Below are positions 39,419 through 51,167 of a stretch of DNA of 64,000 bases, in pieces. Origin of the DNA: Microvirga pudoricolor (GTDB lineage Bacteria; Pseudomonadota; Alphaproteobacteria; Rhizobiales; Beijerinckiaceae); contig NZ_JAFEMB010000006.1 of the NCBI RefSeq assembly GCF_016892705.1, positions 62,001 through 126,000 of the forward strand, read 5' to 3'. The notes beneath the pieces are model-generated. The model had not been told where the DNA came from and made no database searches. It saw only the letters and a list, made by a program, of their open reading frames with translations. Each line of letters begins with the position of its first letter. The first letter of the stretch is position 1. The position numbers and the translations under genes were made by a program.

Positions 39419-41665
39419 ATGCCCGATCTTCTCCTTGAACTCTTCTCCGAAGAAATCCCGGCCCGGATGCAGCGACGGGCGGCGGAGGATTTGAAGAAGC
39501 TTGTGACGGATGCTCTCGTGGAGCGCGGCTTTGTCTACGAAGGTGCGAAGGCCTTCTCGACGCCGCGCCGCTTGGCGCTTCACATCGCGGGGCTGCCGGC
39601 CAAGGGCCAGGACGTGCGCGAGGAGCGAAAAGGTCCCCGCGTGGGCGCGCCCGAGGCGGCCGTTCAGGGCTTCCTCAAGGCGGCGGGGCTCGCCTCGCTG
39701 GATCAGGCAAAGATCGAGAGCGATCCGAAGAAGGGCGAGTTCTACGTGGCGCTGATCGAGCGTCCCGGCCGTCCGACCCAGGACGTGCTGGCCGAGACCC
39801 TGCCGCAGATCATCAAGACCTTCCCGTGGCCCAAATCCATGCGCTGGGGCGCGGCCTCCGTAGAATCGGGCTCGTTGCGCTGGGTGCGCCCGCTGCAATC
39901 CATCCTCTGCACCTTCGGACCCGAGACAGAGGAGCCCGAGATCGTGCGCTTCGCCGTGGACGGGATCGAATCCGGCGACGTGACGCACGGCCATCGTTTC
40001 ATGGCGCCCGGGCCGATCCGCGTGAAGCGCTTCGACGATTATGCTCCGGCCTTGGAGCGGGCCAAGGTCGTGCTCGATGCCGACCGGCGCAAGGACATGA
40101 TCCTGCACGACGCCCGGGACCTCGCTTTCGCGCAAGGGCTCGAACTGGTCGAGGACGAAGGGCTGCTGGAAGAGGTCGCCGGTCTGGTCGAATGGCCCGT
40201 CGTGCTCATGGGCTCTTTTGATGAGGCTTTTCTCGACATCCCGCCGGAGGTGATCCGCACCACGATCCGGGCCAATCAGAAATGCTTCGTGCTGCGCCAC
40301 CCTCCTCTTGAGGGGGAGGGTCGACGCGAAGCGGCGGGGTGGGGTGGAAACGCGACATCGGAAGGTTCGGCGCCAACACCCCCCTCTCCATCTCTCCCCC
40401 ACAAGGGGGGAGAGGGCCGTGATGCGCTTGCCAACAAGTTCCTGCTCACCTCCAACCTCATCGCCAGCGATGGTGGCGCGACGATTGTCGGCGGCAATGA
40501 GCGCGTGGTGCGCGCGCGCCTGTCGGACGCCAAGTTCTTCTGGGAGACGGACAAGAAAATCCGCCTGGAAGACCGGCTGGAGAAGCTGAAGAGCATCGTT
40601 TTCCACGAAAAGCTCGGCACGCAATTCGAGCGCGTGGAGCGCATCGCGGCGCTGGCGAAGGAACTCGCGTCGGTCGTCGGCGCCGATCCCGAATTGGCCG
40701 AGCGCGCCGCGCGTCTCGCCAAGGCGGATCTCGTGACCGAAATGGTGGGCGAGTTCCCCGAGCTGCAAGGCCTGATGGGCCGCTACTACGCGGCCATGCA
40801 AGGCGAAAACCCATCTGTCGCCGCCGCCATGGAAGAGCACTACAAGCCGCTGGGTCCATCGGATCGCGTGCCCACCGATCCCGTGTCGGTGGCCGTGGCG
40901 CTCGCCGACAAGATCGACACCCTCGTGGGCTTCTGGGCGATTGATGAAAAGCCGACGGGCTCGAAGGATCCCTATGCGCTGCGGCGCGCGGCTTTGGGCG
41001 TGATCCGCCTGGTGCTGGAGAACGGCCTTCGCCTCGAGCTGTACGATGTGGTGAAAAAGGCGCTTGCGATTCTGACTGCACAGGGACGCGCGGGTGAGAG
41101 CGATCCCGAGAAGGCCGAATTGGTCCTTCTCGATCTCGTTCAGGAGTTCTTCTTCGATCGTATGAAGGTGAGCCTTCGCGACAAGGGAATCCGCCACGAC
41201 CTGATCGACGCGACGATCGGTTTGGGTGAGTGGGACGATCTTCTCATGATCGTCCGCCGCGTCGAGGCGCTCGGCCGCTTCCTCGATACGGAAGACGGCG
41301 CGAATCTTCTTGCCGGCTCCCGTCGCGCGGCCAACATCCTGCGCATTGAAGAGAAGAAAGACGGGCGTTCCTATGATGAGCCCGCTGATCTCCAGATCGT
41401 GAGCGAGCAGGGGCAGATCGAGGAGAAGGCTCTCGTGGTGGCTCTGCGCGGCGCGACGGACGAGGCCCGCAAATCCGTCGAAGCGGAGGATTTCGAGGGC
41501 GCGATGCGCGCTTTGTCGCGGCTGCGCCAGCCCGTGGATGCATTTTTCGACAAGGTCATTGTGAACGCGGACGATCCGGCCTTGCGCGCCAACAGGTTGA
41601 GGCTTCTCAACGAGTTGCGCCAGGCCACGCGCACGGTCGCGGATTTCTCCCGCATCGAGGGGTGA
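39419..41665 (+). CDS. glyS: Glycyl-tRNA synthetase beta subunit with an in-frame repeat insertion
   Basis: 748 residues, tRNA-binding beta subunit that works with GlyQ. The N-terminus ([18 protein letters not shown]) and the core [16 protein letters not shown] are typical, and the C-terminal anticodon-binding-like region ([22 protein letters not shown] end) is intact. After [10 protein letters not shown] (residue 293), where relatives have only a few residues before LANKF, there are about 43 residues rich in Pro/Gly (294-336). They are encoded by repeat DNA related to the DUF559 element termini. The frame is kept, so the essential enzyme probably tolerates a surface loop. Confidence 0.96.
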   Translation: MPDLLLELFSEEIPARMQRRAAEDLKKLVTDALVERGFVYEGAKAFSTPRRLALHIAGLPAKGQDVREERKGPRVGAPEAAVQGFLKAAGLASLDQAKIESDPKKGEFYVALIERPGRPTQDVLAETLPQIIKTFPWPKSMRWGAASVESGSLRWVRPLQSILCTFGPETEEPEIVRFAVDGIESGDVTHGHRFMAPGPIRVKRFDDYAPALERAKVVLDADRRKDMILHDARDLAFAQGLELVEDEGLLEEVAGLVEWPVVLMGSFDEAFLDIPPEVIRTTIRANQKCFVLRHPPLEGEGRREAAGWGGNATSEGSAPTPPSPSLPHKGGEGRDALANKFLLTSNLIASDGGATIVGGNERVVRARLSDAKFFWETDKKIRLEDRLEKLKSIVFHEKLGTQFERVERIAALAKELASVVGADPELAERAARLAKADLVTEMVGEFPELQGLMGRYYAAMQGENPSVAAAMEEHYKPLGPSDRVPTDPVSVAVALADKIDTLVGFWAIDEKPTGSKDPYALRRAALGVIRLVLENGLRLELYDVVKKALAILTAQGRAGESDPEKAELVLLDLVQEFFFDRMKVSLRDKGIRHDLIDATIGLGEWDDLLMIVRRVEALGRFLDTEDGANLLAGSRRAANILRIEEKKDGRSYDEPADLQIVSEQGQIEEKALVVALRGATDEARKSVEAEDFEGAMRALSRLRQPVDAFFDKVIVNADDPALRANRLRLLNELRQATRTVADFSRIEG
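40298..40426 (+). repeat. Translated palindromic repeat inserted in glyS
   Basis: About 129 bp encoding some 43 extra residues. The first half (40299-40350) matches the DUF559 element termini (CACCCTCC, TTGAGGGGGAGGGTCG, GGGGTGGGGTGGAA, CGCGACA). The second half holds another palindrome, CTCTCCCCC/GGGGGAGAG (40392-40414). The paired hairpins resemble bipartite REP-like units. Boundaries are judged from where GlyS family sequence resumes. Confidence 0.75.
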
Positions 41666-41761
41666 GGGGGACGATCCTGTTAAGCTGTGGCGCTGGTGTC
41701 ACAGCCATGGTTCCGGCTTCGGGTTAGGCAGGCTAGAATTGTCCAACCCGGTTGCGAGCCA

Positions 41762-42409
41762 ATGATTTCCCGACGCTTGATTCTCGGTGCTCTTCTGAGC
41801 GCGCCCCTTGCCGCCTGCCAGACCACCCAGGCCCCGCAGGCTGTCGCTGAGGCGGACCCCTATGCGGGATGGTATATCGGCTTCATGCCGGATAAGCCGC
41901 ATGACGTGCCGCTGGTCGACCGCCGCCGGATGGACCCCAAATACATGCGCCAGACGGTCGCCTATATGGGTTCCGAGAAGCCCGGCACCATCGTGGTCGA
42001 TATCGACGAGCGCTTCCTCTACCTGGTCCAGGACGATGGCAGGGCCCTGCGCTACGGCGTCGGCGTCGGCAAGCAGGGCTTCTCCTGGAAGGGCGTAGCC
42101 TCCGTGGGCCGGAAAGGCGTCTGGCCCGCCTGGTCCCCCACCAAGACCATGGTGAGCCTCAGGCCCGACCTGCCGCGCTACCGCGAGGCCGGTCTCGACA
42201 ACCCGCTCGGCGCCCGCGCCCTTTACCTCTACCAGAATGGCGGCGACACCCTGTTCCGCATCCACGGCACCAACGAGCCCTGGAGCATCGGCGAGCAGGT
42301 CTCCTCCGGCTGCGTGCGCATGCTGAACGAGGATGTGGTCGACCTCTACGAGCGCGTCCCCACCGGCACCACGGTCTATGTGAAGCGCAACGGGCGGTAT
42401 CGAGTTTAA
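41762..42409 (+). CDS. L,D-transpeptidase (YkuD) lipoprotein
   Basis: 215 residues. The N-terminus MISRRLILGALLSAPLAAC has a lipobox with Cys at residue 19, so it is probably a lipoprotein. The YkuD domain has the catalytic RIHGTN...SSGCVRM motif with nucleophile C184. Such enzymes make 3-3 crosslinks in peptidoglycan or attach proteins to it, and are numerous in Hyphomicrobiales. A terminator follows. The start at 41762 is set by the signal sequence; the frame is open upstream to 41687. Confidence 0.92.
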   Translation: MISRRLILGALLSAPLAACQTTQAPQAVAEADPYAGWYIGFMPDKPHDVPLVDRRRMDPKYMRQTVAYMGSEKPGTIVVDIDERFLYLVQDDGRALRYGVGVGKQGFSWKGVASVGRKGVWPAWSPTKTMVSLRPDLPRYREAGLDNPLGARALYLYQNGGDTLFRIHGTNEPWSIGEQVSSGCVRMLNEDVVDLYERVPTGTTVYVKRNGRYRV

Positions 42410-42431
42410 ATCGTCGTCGGGATGAACAACA

Positions 42432-42457
42432 GGCCGGGCAATGCCCGGCCTTTTTTG
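42432..42457 (+). terminator. Rho-independent terminator after the L,D-transpeptidase
   Basis: GGCCGGGC/GCCCGGCC stem (42432-42450) with an AAT loop, directly followed by TTTTTTG. Textbook intrinsic terminator, 22 bp after the stop. Confidence 0.93.
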
Positions 42458-42499
42458 TTACAGCAGCCTCTCCTAATTGGGTCGGGGCTCATCGCGCAG

Positions 42500-42682
42500 C
42501 CTCATCCTGAGGGGATGGCGCAGCCATTCGTCTCAAAACATTATCCTGAGGGCCCGCGTAGCGGGCGTCTCGACCTCATCCTGAGGGAGCCGCAGGCTCG
42601 TCTCGAAGGATGGTCCAGTTGGCACCGGAAGCACTCCGCTGAACCCTCCTTCGAGACGGCCTGACGGCCTCGTCAGGATGAA
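42500..42682. repeat. Cluster of palindromic intergenic repeats before ppdK
   Basis: The 368-bp gap 42458-42825 holds no gene but at least four copies of a repeat with the core CTCATCCTGAGG...GTCTCGA. Three are direct (about 42500-42533, 42542-42572, 42575-42617) and one inverted (42643-42682). Each has an inner palindrome (GCCCGCGTAGCGGGC, GAGCCGCAGGCTC, GGCCTGACGGCC). The type is widespread in rhizobial intergenic regions, as far as I recall. It is a different family from the glyQS repeats. Confidence 0.85.
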
Positions 42683-42825
42683 GTCCGGAGGCAGAGTGCT
42701 GGGCCGCCATGGCCCTCTGCCCTAACTCCAAGGAACCTTGGCCGTTCAGGTTGCGTTTTGGCGCGACATGCTTCAAGCCAATAGCCTCTGCGTTCGCAGG
42801 GTCTCGTGAATCCAAGGGGTCGAAG

Positions 42826-45504
<2,679 letters not shown>

Positions 45505-45506
45505 TC

Positions 45507-45776
45507 ATGCCTGTGACCGCCAGCCGCTGGCTCTATCTGGGCGTGATGCTGATCGCGGGCCTCGTGATCGGCCTCATCGTTGCTCCACGCCCTCACTTGA
45601 GGGACGCGTTCATCATGCCGGCCTTGTGGCCACTAGGTGTCTCCTTCATCTTGGAGATGATCCTGGGATTCGCCGTGGCGCAGGGCAAGGCGCAACCCCT
45701 CACCATGAACGACCGGTTCATCGGCGTGATCGGCGCGGGCCTTATCGTCGTCGCGCTGATGTACGCCATGGCGTGA
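45507..45776 (+). CDS. Small three-helix membrane protein
   Basis: 89 residues starting 2 bp after the ppdK stop. Three hydrophobic segments are visible: WLYLGVMLIAGLVIGLIVA, LWPLGVSFILEMILGFAVA and FIGVIGAGLIVVALMYAMA. The close spacing suggests cotranscription with ppdK. I do not recognise the family; no catalytic or binding motif can be seen. Confidence 0.7.
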   Translation: MPVTASRWLYLGVMLIAGLVIGLIVAPRPHLRDAFIMPALWPLGVSFILEMILGFAVAQGKAQPLTMNDRFIGVIGAGLIVVALMYAMA

Positions 45777-45824
45777 TCGGAGTGGGAGCGCTTTGCAGGC
45801 TCGCTCTCACCGCTTAAGGGGACG

Positions 45825-46196
45825 ATGTGCCAAATGTCGGAGCGAATGAGTATGCACCAAGGATCCTGCCATTGCGGCGCGGTGACCTTCGAGGTCGAGA
45901 CCGATCTCGAACAGGTTATCGCCTGTAACTGTTCCCATTGCGGCCGCAAGGGGCTCTGGCTCGCCTTCACGCCGCGCGGCGCCATGACGATCACGAGCGG
46001 CGAGGACAATCTCGCCACCTACACCTTCAACACCCACACCATTCAGCACCGCTTCTGCAAAACCTGCGGCGTCCAGCCCTTCGGCGAGGGCAAGGCTCCG
46101 AGCGGGATGGACACGGCGGCGATTAACGTCCGCTGCCTGACGGATGTGGACTTGAGCGCGATCGAGCCGGTGCCGGTGGACGGACGAAATTTTTGA
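45825..46196 (+). CDS. GFA-family (CENP-V/glutathione-dependent formaldehyde-activating-like) zinc protein
   Basis: 123 residues with the three cysteine pairs of the family: SCHCGAV, NCSHCGRKG and FCKTCGVQPF, which bind zinc. Members are annotated as glutathione-dependent formaldehyde-activating-like but most have unknown substrates. The ATG at 45825 has GGGGA just upstream; 45852 is an alternative. A second, divergent GFA gene lies on the other side of the RTX-like gene at 46.4-47.9 kb. Confidence 0.88.
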   Translation: MCQMSERMSMHQGSCHCGAVTFEVETDLEQVIACNCSHCGRKGLWLAFTPRGAMTITSGEDNLATYTFNTHTIQHRFCKTCGVQPFGEGKAPSGMDTAAINVRCLTDVDLSAIEPVPVDGRNF

Positions 46197-46326
46197 CATT
46201 GCCGATTGCGATGTGTCAAAGGCCACCGGTGAATAGATTCCCGTCCGATACTGATCGGATGAACTCAAGACTCTGACGTAGAAGAACTGCTTGATAATAT
46301 TTCCACAGACTTGAACTTGGCCGTTG

Positions 46327-46351
46327 ATGTTATAACTAGATATGTTATATC
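46327..46351. promoter_or_regulatory. Repeated ATGTTATA sites upstream of the RTX-like gene
   Basis: ATGTTATA occurs at 46327-46334 and 46342-46349; the second lies within the imperfect palindrome GATAT-GTT-ATATC (46339-46351). The same octamer forms the inverted repeat before RTX gene 3. Candidate operator or promoter element. Confidence 0.35.
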
Positions 46352-46391
46352 GAATAAAATATTGCTTATCTTACTAGAAAGTTTTCCCAGA

Positions 46392-47873
46392 ATGGGCACA
46401 AGTGACCTCAATGCCAGGATCGGCATCGAGATGCTCGATGGCGACCGGATTCATACGAGCGTGGGTGGATCAGTCGGAATTGACGCGGGCAATGCAGCCT
46501 ACGTTTGGAACACCAATTCCACCAAGCTCGGCACGCTTGAGATCAGCGTCGCATCCGCTGACAAATTCGACAGCTTTACTGCTGAGTCGACAGATAAGGT
46601 GAAGTTCTCCAAAGGCCTTGAAGTCGGCAGCAAAATCGAATTTCTGGCGAATGGGTATCGCTACCCGGTTGGCGAAATTGTTGAGCGCTCCGGCGCGGGC
46701 CACATCAAGATCAAGATTGCGGAATATGGCTATGGCCTTGGCAACGTCATTCAAGCCATCGAGTATAAAAATCTGGCTGATGACATCAGCTACACGGCCA
46801 GCAAAACTATTCGGTTCAGCCTAAAGTCCGATTCCGGTCTCGATCTGAGCGCAGGCGTCCAACTCTCTGTCTCAACCGGGACGCCGATTACGTTCTACTC
46901 GCGTCATGATGAGCGGATCGTCGGTTCGGACGGCAATGATGTTTTCAATCTCGCTGAAGCCAATCTCAACGGCTCGAATAGCGACTCCGTCGACGGTCGC
47001 GCAGGCTACGACATCCTGAATATCAACACCCTCAATCACGGCGGCGACTTCCTCGGACTCAGGAACATCGAACAAATCAATGGGACCGTCGGGTTCGATA
47101 CGATTACGGTCTCTTTGGAGGAGTATACTGCCCTCCAAGTGGTGGATTTGAAGGACGATGGCGCTCTCATAGTTGTTGCGGATACGCTTGATCTGCGCGG
47201 AAAGTCGTTCTTCGGCGTGAGCCAGCTTTACGTCGGTGGCCCACCAAAAGCTGTTTTTCCCGGCAACGGGCAGATCGAGACCGTCTATAGCAAGAGCGTT
47301 GCCACTGTCGACAATGTCGAGCACGCGAAGATGGTGCACAATACATCGCTTGGCGGCGGCCAATTGATCGTGACTCAGGGTGTTCTTTCCGCGAAGGATC
47401 GTGCTCTGATCTACAGCCACAACATCACTGAAATCATGTCCTACGAGTCGCCCGCCTTCAGGGACGCGATTGGCAACAACCAGAAGAACGTGTTGCGCGG
47501 CACCTCAAAGGACAATGTGCTCGATGGTGGCCCAGGAGCCGATACGCTTTATGGCCGGGGCGGTCGCGACGTGTTCATGTTTAGCGACGCCCTCGGGAAG
47601 AAGAACGTCGATAAAGTCAAAGACTTCAAATCCAAGTATGACCGGATCCAGCTGGATAGCGACGTGTTCACGGGCTTAGACGAAGGCAAATTGTCCAAAT
47701 CCGAATTTCGCCTCGGCAGCAAGGCCAAGGATCGGGACGACCATATTCTCTATGATCAGAAAACCGGAAAGCTGTATTTCGATGAGGACGGCTCTGGGCG
47801 CAAGGCTGCCGTGGAGTTCGCAAGCCTCGACCATAAGCCTGCTATCAGCCATCACGACTTCTTCATCGTGTGA
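46392..47873 (+). CDS. RTX-like secreted protein with one C-terminal repeat block
   Basis: 493 residues. The N-terminal ~330 residues form a beta-rich region of unknown family without a Sec signal. A short RTX block follows (VLRGTSKDNVLDGGPGADTL) and then the type I secretion-like end (ILYDQKTGKLYFDEDGSG ... SHHDFFIV). It shares the C-terminal architecture, but not the modules, of the three RTX proteins at 26-33 kb. Its leader is AT-rich. The start at 46392 is the first ATG but lacks a good ribosome-binding site; an upstream TTG at 46311 is less likely. No transporter genes nearby. Confidence 0.8.
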   Translation: MGTSDLNARIGIEMLDGDRIHTSVGGSVGIDAGNAAYVWNTNSTKLGTLEISVASADKFDSFTAESTDKVKFSKGLEVGSKIEFLANGYRYPVGEIVERSGAGHIKIKIAEYGYGLGNVIQAIEYKNLADDISYTASKTIRFSLKSDSGLDLSAGVQLSVSTGTPITFYSRHDERIVGSDGNDVFNLAEANLNGSNSDSVDGRAGYDILNINTLNHGGDFLGLRNIEQINGTVGFDTITVSLEEYTALQVVDLKDDGALIVVADTLDLRGKSFFGVSQLYVGGPPKAVFPGNGQIETVYSKSVATVDNVEHAKMVHNTSLGGGQLIVTQGVLSAKDRALIYSHNITEIMSYESPAFRDAIGNNQKNVLRGTSKDNVLDGGPGADTLYGRGGRDVFMFSDALGKKNVDKVKDFKSKYDRIQLDSDVFTGLDEGKLSKSEFRLGSKAKDRDDHILYDQKTGKLYFDEDGSGRKAAVEFASLDHKPAISHHDFFIV

Positions 47874-47920
47874 GCAGGTCACGCTGAAAAGGACTGGCCG
47901 CGACGCTGCCGGTCCACCTC

Positions 47921-48376
47921 TCAATCATGATCCGGATGCTGCCGTGATTTGAGTTTCGGCAGCATCTCGGACGGCATTCCGGTTTTCTCCGCGCGGAGGA
48001 GATGCAGGGTGTCGAAGGCAGGGAGCTTGCCTTCGATGCCCCATTGCACTTCCGGCTTGATCCGCGCCGGTTCGTCCAGGCTGCCGATGGACACGCAGAT
48101 GCGGTCCTCCTCCAGGACGTCGTAGGTCAACGGCGTCCCGCACGCCTGGCAGAACCCGCGCGCCACGGCCTCCGAGCTGCGAAAGGTGCTCAAGGAGCCC
48201 TTGGTCCAGACGAGGTCTGCTTTCGGAACGCCGGTCAGAGGGGCAAAATAGCTGCCGAACGCCTTCTGGCACATGCGGCAGTGACAAATGCTGGCCTCGG
48301 TGGGCTCGGACATCAGCGCGTAGCGAACGGCGCCGCACTGGCATCCGCCCTTCATGACGGGGCTCGCGTCGGTCAT
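47921..48376 (-). CDS. GFA-family zinc protein, second copy
   Basis: 151 residues with GGCQCGAVRY, CHCRMCQKAFG and FCQACGTPL as zinc-binding cysteine pairs. It is clearly divergent from the GFA protein at 45825, so this is not a recent duplication. The start overlaps the end of the GST gene (ATGA on the minus strand), so the two form an operon. GFA and GST proteins both deal with glutathione adducts in some cases, which fits a detoxification role (inference). Confidence 0.9.
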   Translation of the reverse strand: MTDASPVMKGGCQCGAVRYALMSEPTEASICHCRMCQKAFGSYFAPLTGVPKADLVWTKGSLSTFRSSEAVARGFCQACGTPLTYDVLEEDRICVSIGSLDEPARIKPEVQWGIEGKLPAFDTLHLLRAEKTGMPSEMLPKLKSRQHPDHD

Positions 48377-48999
48377 GCCGGCTGTCCCTTCATCTCGGCG
48401 ATCAAGGCATCGTCCTTTTCATTCGCCCGCTGATGCGCCGGGCGCTCCAAGAGGCGAGCGTAGTAATCCTCGAACGCCGTCCGCTTCTCGATGGAGCCGA
48501 ATTGCAGGCCCCAGCCGATATGCGAGCCGACATAGACATCGGCTGCGGTGAAGCGGTCTCCGGCGATGTAGGGCGCCTTGGAGACGGCCTTCTCCAGGGT
48601 GTCCATCACGCTGGCATAATTGCCGTAGCCCGCCATGCGCGATTGCTCGCGCGTGACCTCGAACTTGAGCGCCCTGTTCGTGACAGCAGCCTCCAGGGGG
48701 CCCGCCGCAAAGAACATCCAGCGGTAATAATCGGCGCGCTCTTCTGGCTTGGGCGCAAGACCCGCTTCCGGGACGGCTTCGGCCAGATAGGCGCAGATGG
48801 CTGCGCACTCGGTAACCACCGTCTTGCCGTGGACGAGTGTCGGCACTTTTCCCATGGGATTGAGCGCCAGGTAGTCGGGCGACTTCATGTCTTCGAACGC
48901 CACGACTTTGATGTCATAGGGAGCGCCCGTCTCCTCGATCATCCAGCGCGCGATGCGTCCCCTGGACATGGGATGCGAGTACAGAACGAAGTCGGCCAT
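48373..48999 (-). CDS. Glutathione S-transferase family protein
   Basis: 208 residues. The N-terminal thioredoxin-like domain (FVLYSHPMSRGRIARWMIEE, with the cis-Pro in GKVPTLVHG and TECAAICAYL binding the gamma-Glu end) is followed by an all-helical C-terminal domain with FTAADVYVG. First gene of a two-gene operon with the GFA protein. Substrate unknown. The start at 48999 is preferred over 49011. Confidence 0.92.
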   Translation of the reverse strand: MADFVLYSHPMSRGRIARWMIEETGAPYDIKVVAFEDMKSPDYLALNPMGKVPTLVHGKTVVTECAAICAYLAEAVPEAGLAPKPEERADYYRWMFFAAGPLEAAVTNRALKFEVTREQSRMAGYGNYASVMDTLEKAVSKAPYIAGDRFTAADVYVGSHIGWGLQFGSIEKRTAFEDYYARLLERPAHQRANEKDDALIAEMKGQPA

Positions 49000-49059
49000 G
49001 CGATTCTCCATCTTTCAGGGCGAATGTAGCAGCGACATTCAGCGGAAGCATCCGCCGGT

Positions 49060-49932
49060 TCAAGCGGCCACTTCGCGCGTCTCGGCAAGGGCCCCGCGAA
49101 TGTGCCGTGCCAATTCCCGCACGAGATGCCCGGGCCTGCTCCGTGGCAGGTGGAGATTGATCATGAACGGCGGGAGGGGCGGCAATCCCGATGTCTCATC
49201 CAGGATCTCGAAGCCGGAGGGCACGGTCGAGGTCATCCAGACCATAACCGCGACATCGGCCGCGACGGCGGCAACCTGTTCCGTCGTGTCCCTCAAATCG
49301 GGGATCCCGTACCACGGGATGTCGGCCCTCCGTAGGGCCTCCCGCATCGGCGGCACGAACGTGCAATCCTTCCATCCGATCGACACCGGCAGGGGGCGCC
49401 GGCGGGCCGCATCGCCCTTGGGCGCTCCCACCCAGACCAGGGGATCGAGCCGAAGCGTTTCCCCACCCGGATCGCAGGAAAGCTCCGTGGTGATCGCGAG
49501 GTCGACCGAACCGGCGTCGAGTTCGCGGCGCAGATTGACGCTGGAGTCGCTGTTGAAGGTCACGCGGGCTCTCGGATAGTCCCGGACGAAATTCTTGAGA
49601 AACATCGGCAGATAGGCCGTCATGATATCGCTCGGTATGCCGAGCCTGATCTCTCCGTCGAACTCCGGCGTTTCCATATCCAGGAGCATCTCGTCGTTCA
49701 GGGCGAGCATCCGCTGGGCCCAGACCAGCAGTCGCTCACCCTCCCGCGTCAGGGTGAAGCCTCGTCTTCCGCGGGTGATCAGGGTCTCGCCGAAGAGATC
49801 CTCCAGGCGTTTGATCTGGAGGCTCACGGCAGCCTGGGTCAGCTTGAGGGTGCCCGTGGCCGCGGTCATCCCGCCCGCGTCGATCACCGTCACGAACGCT
49901 CTGAGGAGGGCGATGTCGATGTTGCGGTTCAT
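49060..49932 (-). CDS. LysR-family transcriptional regulator
   Basis: 290 residues. The N-terminal winged helix-turn-helix (LLRAFVTVIDAGGMTAATGT, LTQAAVSLQIKRLEDLFG) and the C-terminal two-lobed effector domain are complete. It is on the same strand as GST and GFA and 60 bp upstream of them, so it may regulate that operon. The effector is unknown. The start at 49932 gives the usual short lead before the DNA-binding domain. Confidence 0.92.
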   Translation of the reverse strand: MNRNIDIALLRAFVTVIDAGGMTAATGTLKLTQAAVSLQIKRLEDLFGETLITRGRRGFTLTREGERLLVWAQRMLALNDEMLLDMETPEFDGEIRLGIPSDIMTAYLPMFLKNFVRDYPRARVTFNSDSSVNLRRELDAGSVDLAITTELSCDPGGETLRLDPLVWVGAPKGDAARRRPLPVSIGWKDCTFVPPMREALRRADIPWYGIPDLRDTTEQVAAVAADVAVMVWMTSTVPSGFEILDETSGLPPLPPFMINLHLPRSRPGHLVRELARHIRGALAETREVAA

Positions 49933-50011
49933 GGCGATGGTCTTCACCGAGGTTTCAGGGGGCTAAGGACACCCTACGACAAAAACGCAACACAATATAG
50001 TTGTGATCATC

Positions 50012-50395
50012 TCATTCAGGCGGTGACCAGACATACTGGGGCAGGCAGAACCACAAACCGCCCGGACCTTCGATCTCGGCACCTTTCGCGAGCCACTCAC
50101 GGATCACAGAGTCGATGATCTCTTCGGGTCGGGAACCGTATTGGCGCTGGAGGATCCAGTCATGCGGGCCATCGGGCCCGCCGCCGATCACGGGAACAGC
50201 GCCGCGCGACAGGAGTTCGGCGATGCAACGGCGGACATAATCAGTCAGGGCGTCGCCTTCTAGATCGAAACCGCGACGGGCACCCGGCACAATCTGCCAC
50301 ATGCCGACGGCATCGATCGGCAACTCGTCGGCGACCGCCACGATATGTTCGGAGATCGTATTATGATAGAACTTGTTCGTTGGTTCTCTGGTCAT
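50012..50395 (-). CDS. Candidate immunity protein
   Basis: 127 residues, acidic, cytosolic, no signal peptide. It starts inside the last codons of the upstream toxin-like gene (4-bp ATGA overlap), the tight coupling usual for toxin-immunity pairs. Segments such as DELPIDAVGMWQIVPGARRG and the C-terminal GLWFCLPQYVWSPPE are not from a family I recognise. Immunity function is inferred from size, acidity and position only. Confidence 0.55.
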   Translation of the reverse strand: MTREPTNKFYHNTISEHIVAVADELPIDAVGMWQIVPGARRGFDLEGDALTDYVRRCIAELLSRGAVPVIGGGPDGPHDWILQRQYGSRPEEIIDSVIREWLAKGAEIEGPGGLWFCLPQYVWSPPE

Positions 50396-51156
50396 CTCTT
50401 ATGAACCTTGTAGCCTGGACCGATCTGCGGGTGCTTGTTTTCAATGACCTCAAACGTAATGCCGTTATGTTCACTTCGTCGTATGCCGAAGATGGATCCG
50501 TCTGTCCTGCGAAACCAGTTTCCTTGATAAGCCTGTGGCGATGAAATGAGCTGGGCGCCAGGGCTGATACTTTCGAGAAGTTCGTCAAACTCACTTTTAG
50601 ATATTGTTCGAACATCAGTCCTGGCACGCCTATTTCTCGATCCAATAGGTTTCCCGTCCGACAATAGATAATCTTGCATGGGCCTGGATGACCTCTCTTG
50701 CGCACCCAACTCCCTGAGCCGCGCCGTAGCTTGCTGCGCCTCCGACTGGTTCGCCAGGATTTGACCCTCGACGCCCTCATAAAGGCTGGGACGCGGTTTC
50801 CAAGAGGGATCGCGTTGCTGCACCGCTCCCACGAGCGCTCGTGCCTGAGCGGCCGTGACATCCAGGCGCGCTTCCTGGGCGGGCGTAACGGGGTGGGCTC
50901 TGCCGCCGATGACCCGATATCCGGATGGAAGTTTTCGGGGTCTGAGTTGAGCATACTCGGTACGCGGCGTTCCACTGCCGCCGCCACCGCCCGTCCACCT
51001 CCCGCCACCTGAACTCCCGGCGGGAACGCGTGGCTGGTTCGGATCGTAGCGCTTGCAGAGTCTTTCGATGCGAAGCAGCCGCACCTCCAACTGAGCCGCC
51101 GCCAAGGCGTGTCGAGCCTGAAGCCAGTCCTGCCGCGAGCACCTGAAACCGTTCAT
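50392..51156 (-). CDS. Candidate polymorphic toxin with C-terminal effector domain
   Basis: 254 residues. The N-terminal helical part contains YDPNQPRVPAGSSGGGRWTG (about 37-56), a linker type that recurs before toxin domains in alphaproteobacterial proteins. A Gly-rich stretch follows, then a helical middle and a C-terminal domain of about 95 residues (WFRRTDGSIFGIRRSEHNG, ending GPGYKVHKR) that looks like a small basic nuclease-type toxin. I cannot assign its family. The start at 51156 has GAGG 7 bp upstream; 51174 is an alternative. The next gene overlaps by 4 bp and should encode immunity. Confidence 0.55.
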   Translation of the reverse strand: MNGFRCSRQDWLQARHALAAAQLEVRLLRIERLCKRYDPNQPRVPAGSSGGGRWTGGGGGSGTPRTEYAQLRPRKLPSGYRVIGGRAHPVTPAQEARLDVTAAQARALVGAVQQRDPSWKPRPSLYEGVEGQILANQSEAQQATARLRELGAQERSSRPMQDYLLSDGKPIGSRNRRARTDVRTISKSEFDELLESISPGAQLISSPQAYQGNWFRRTDGSIFGIRRSEHNGITFEVIENKHPQIGPGYKVHKR

Positions 51157-51167
51157 CCAAAGCCCTC

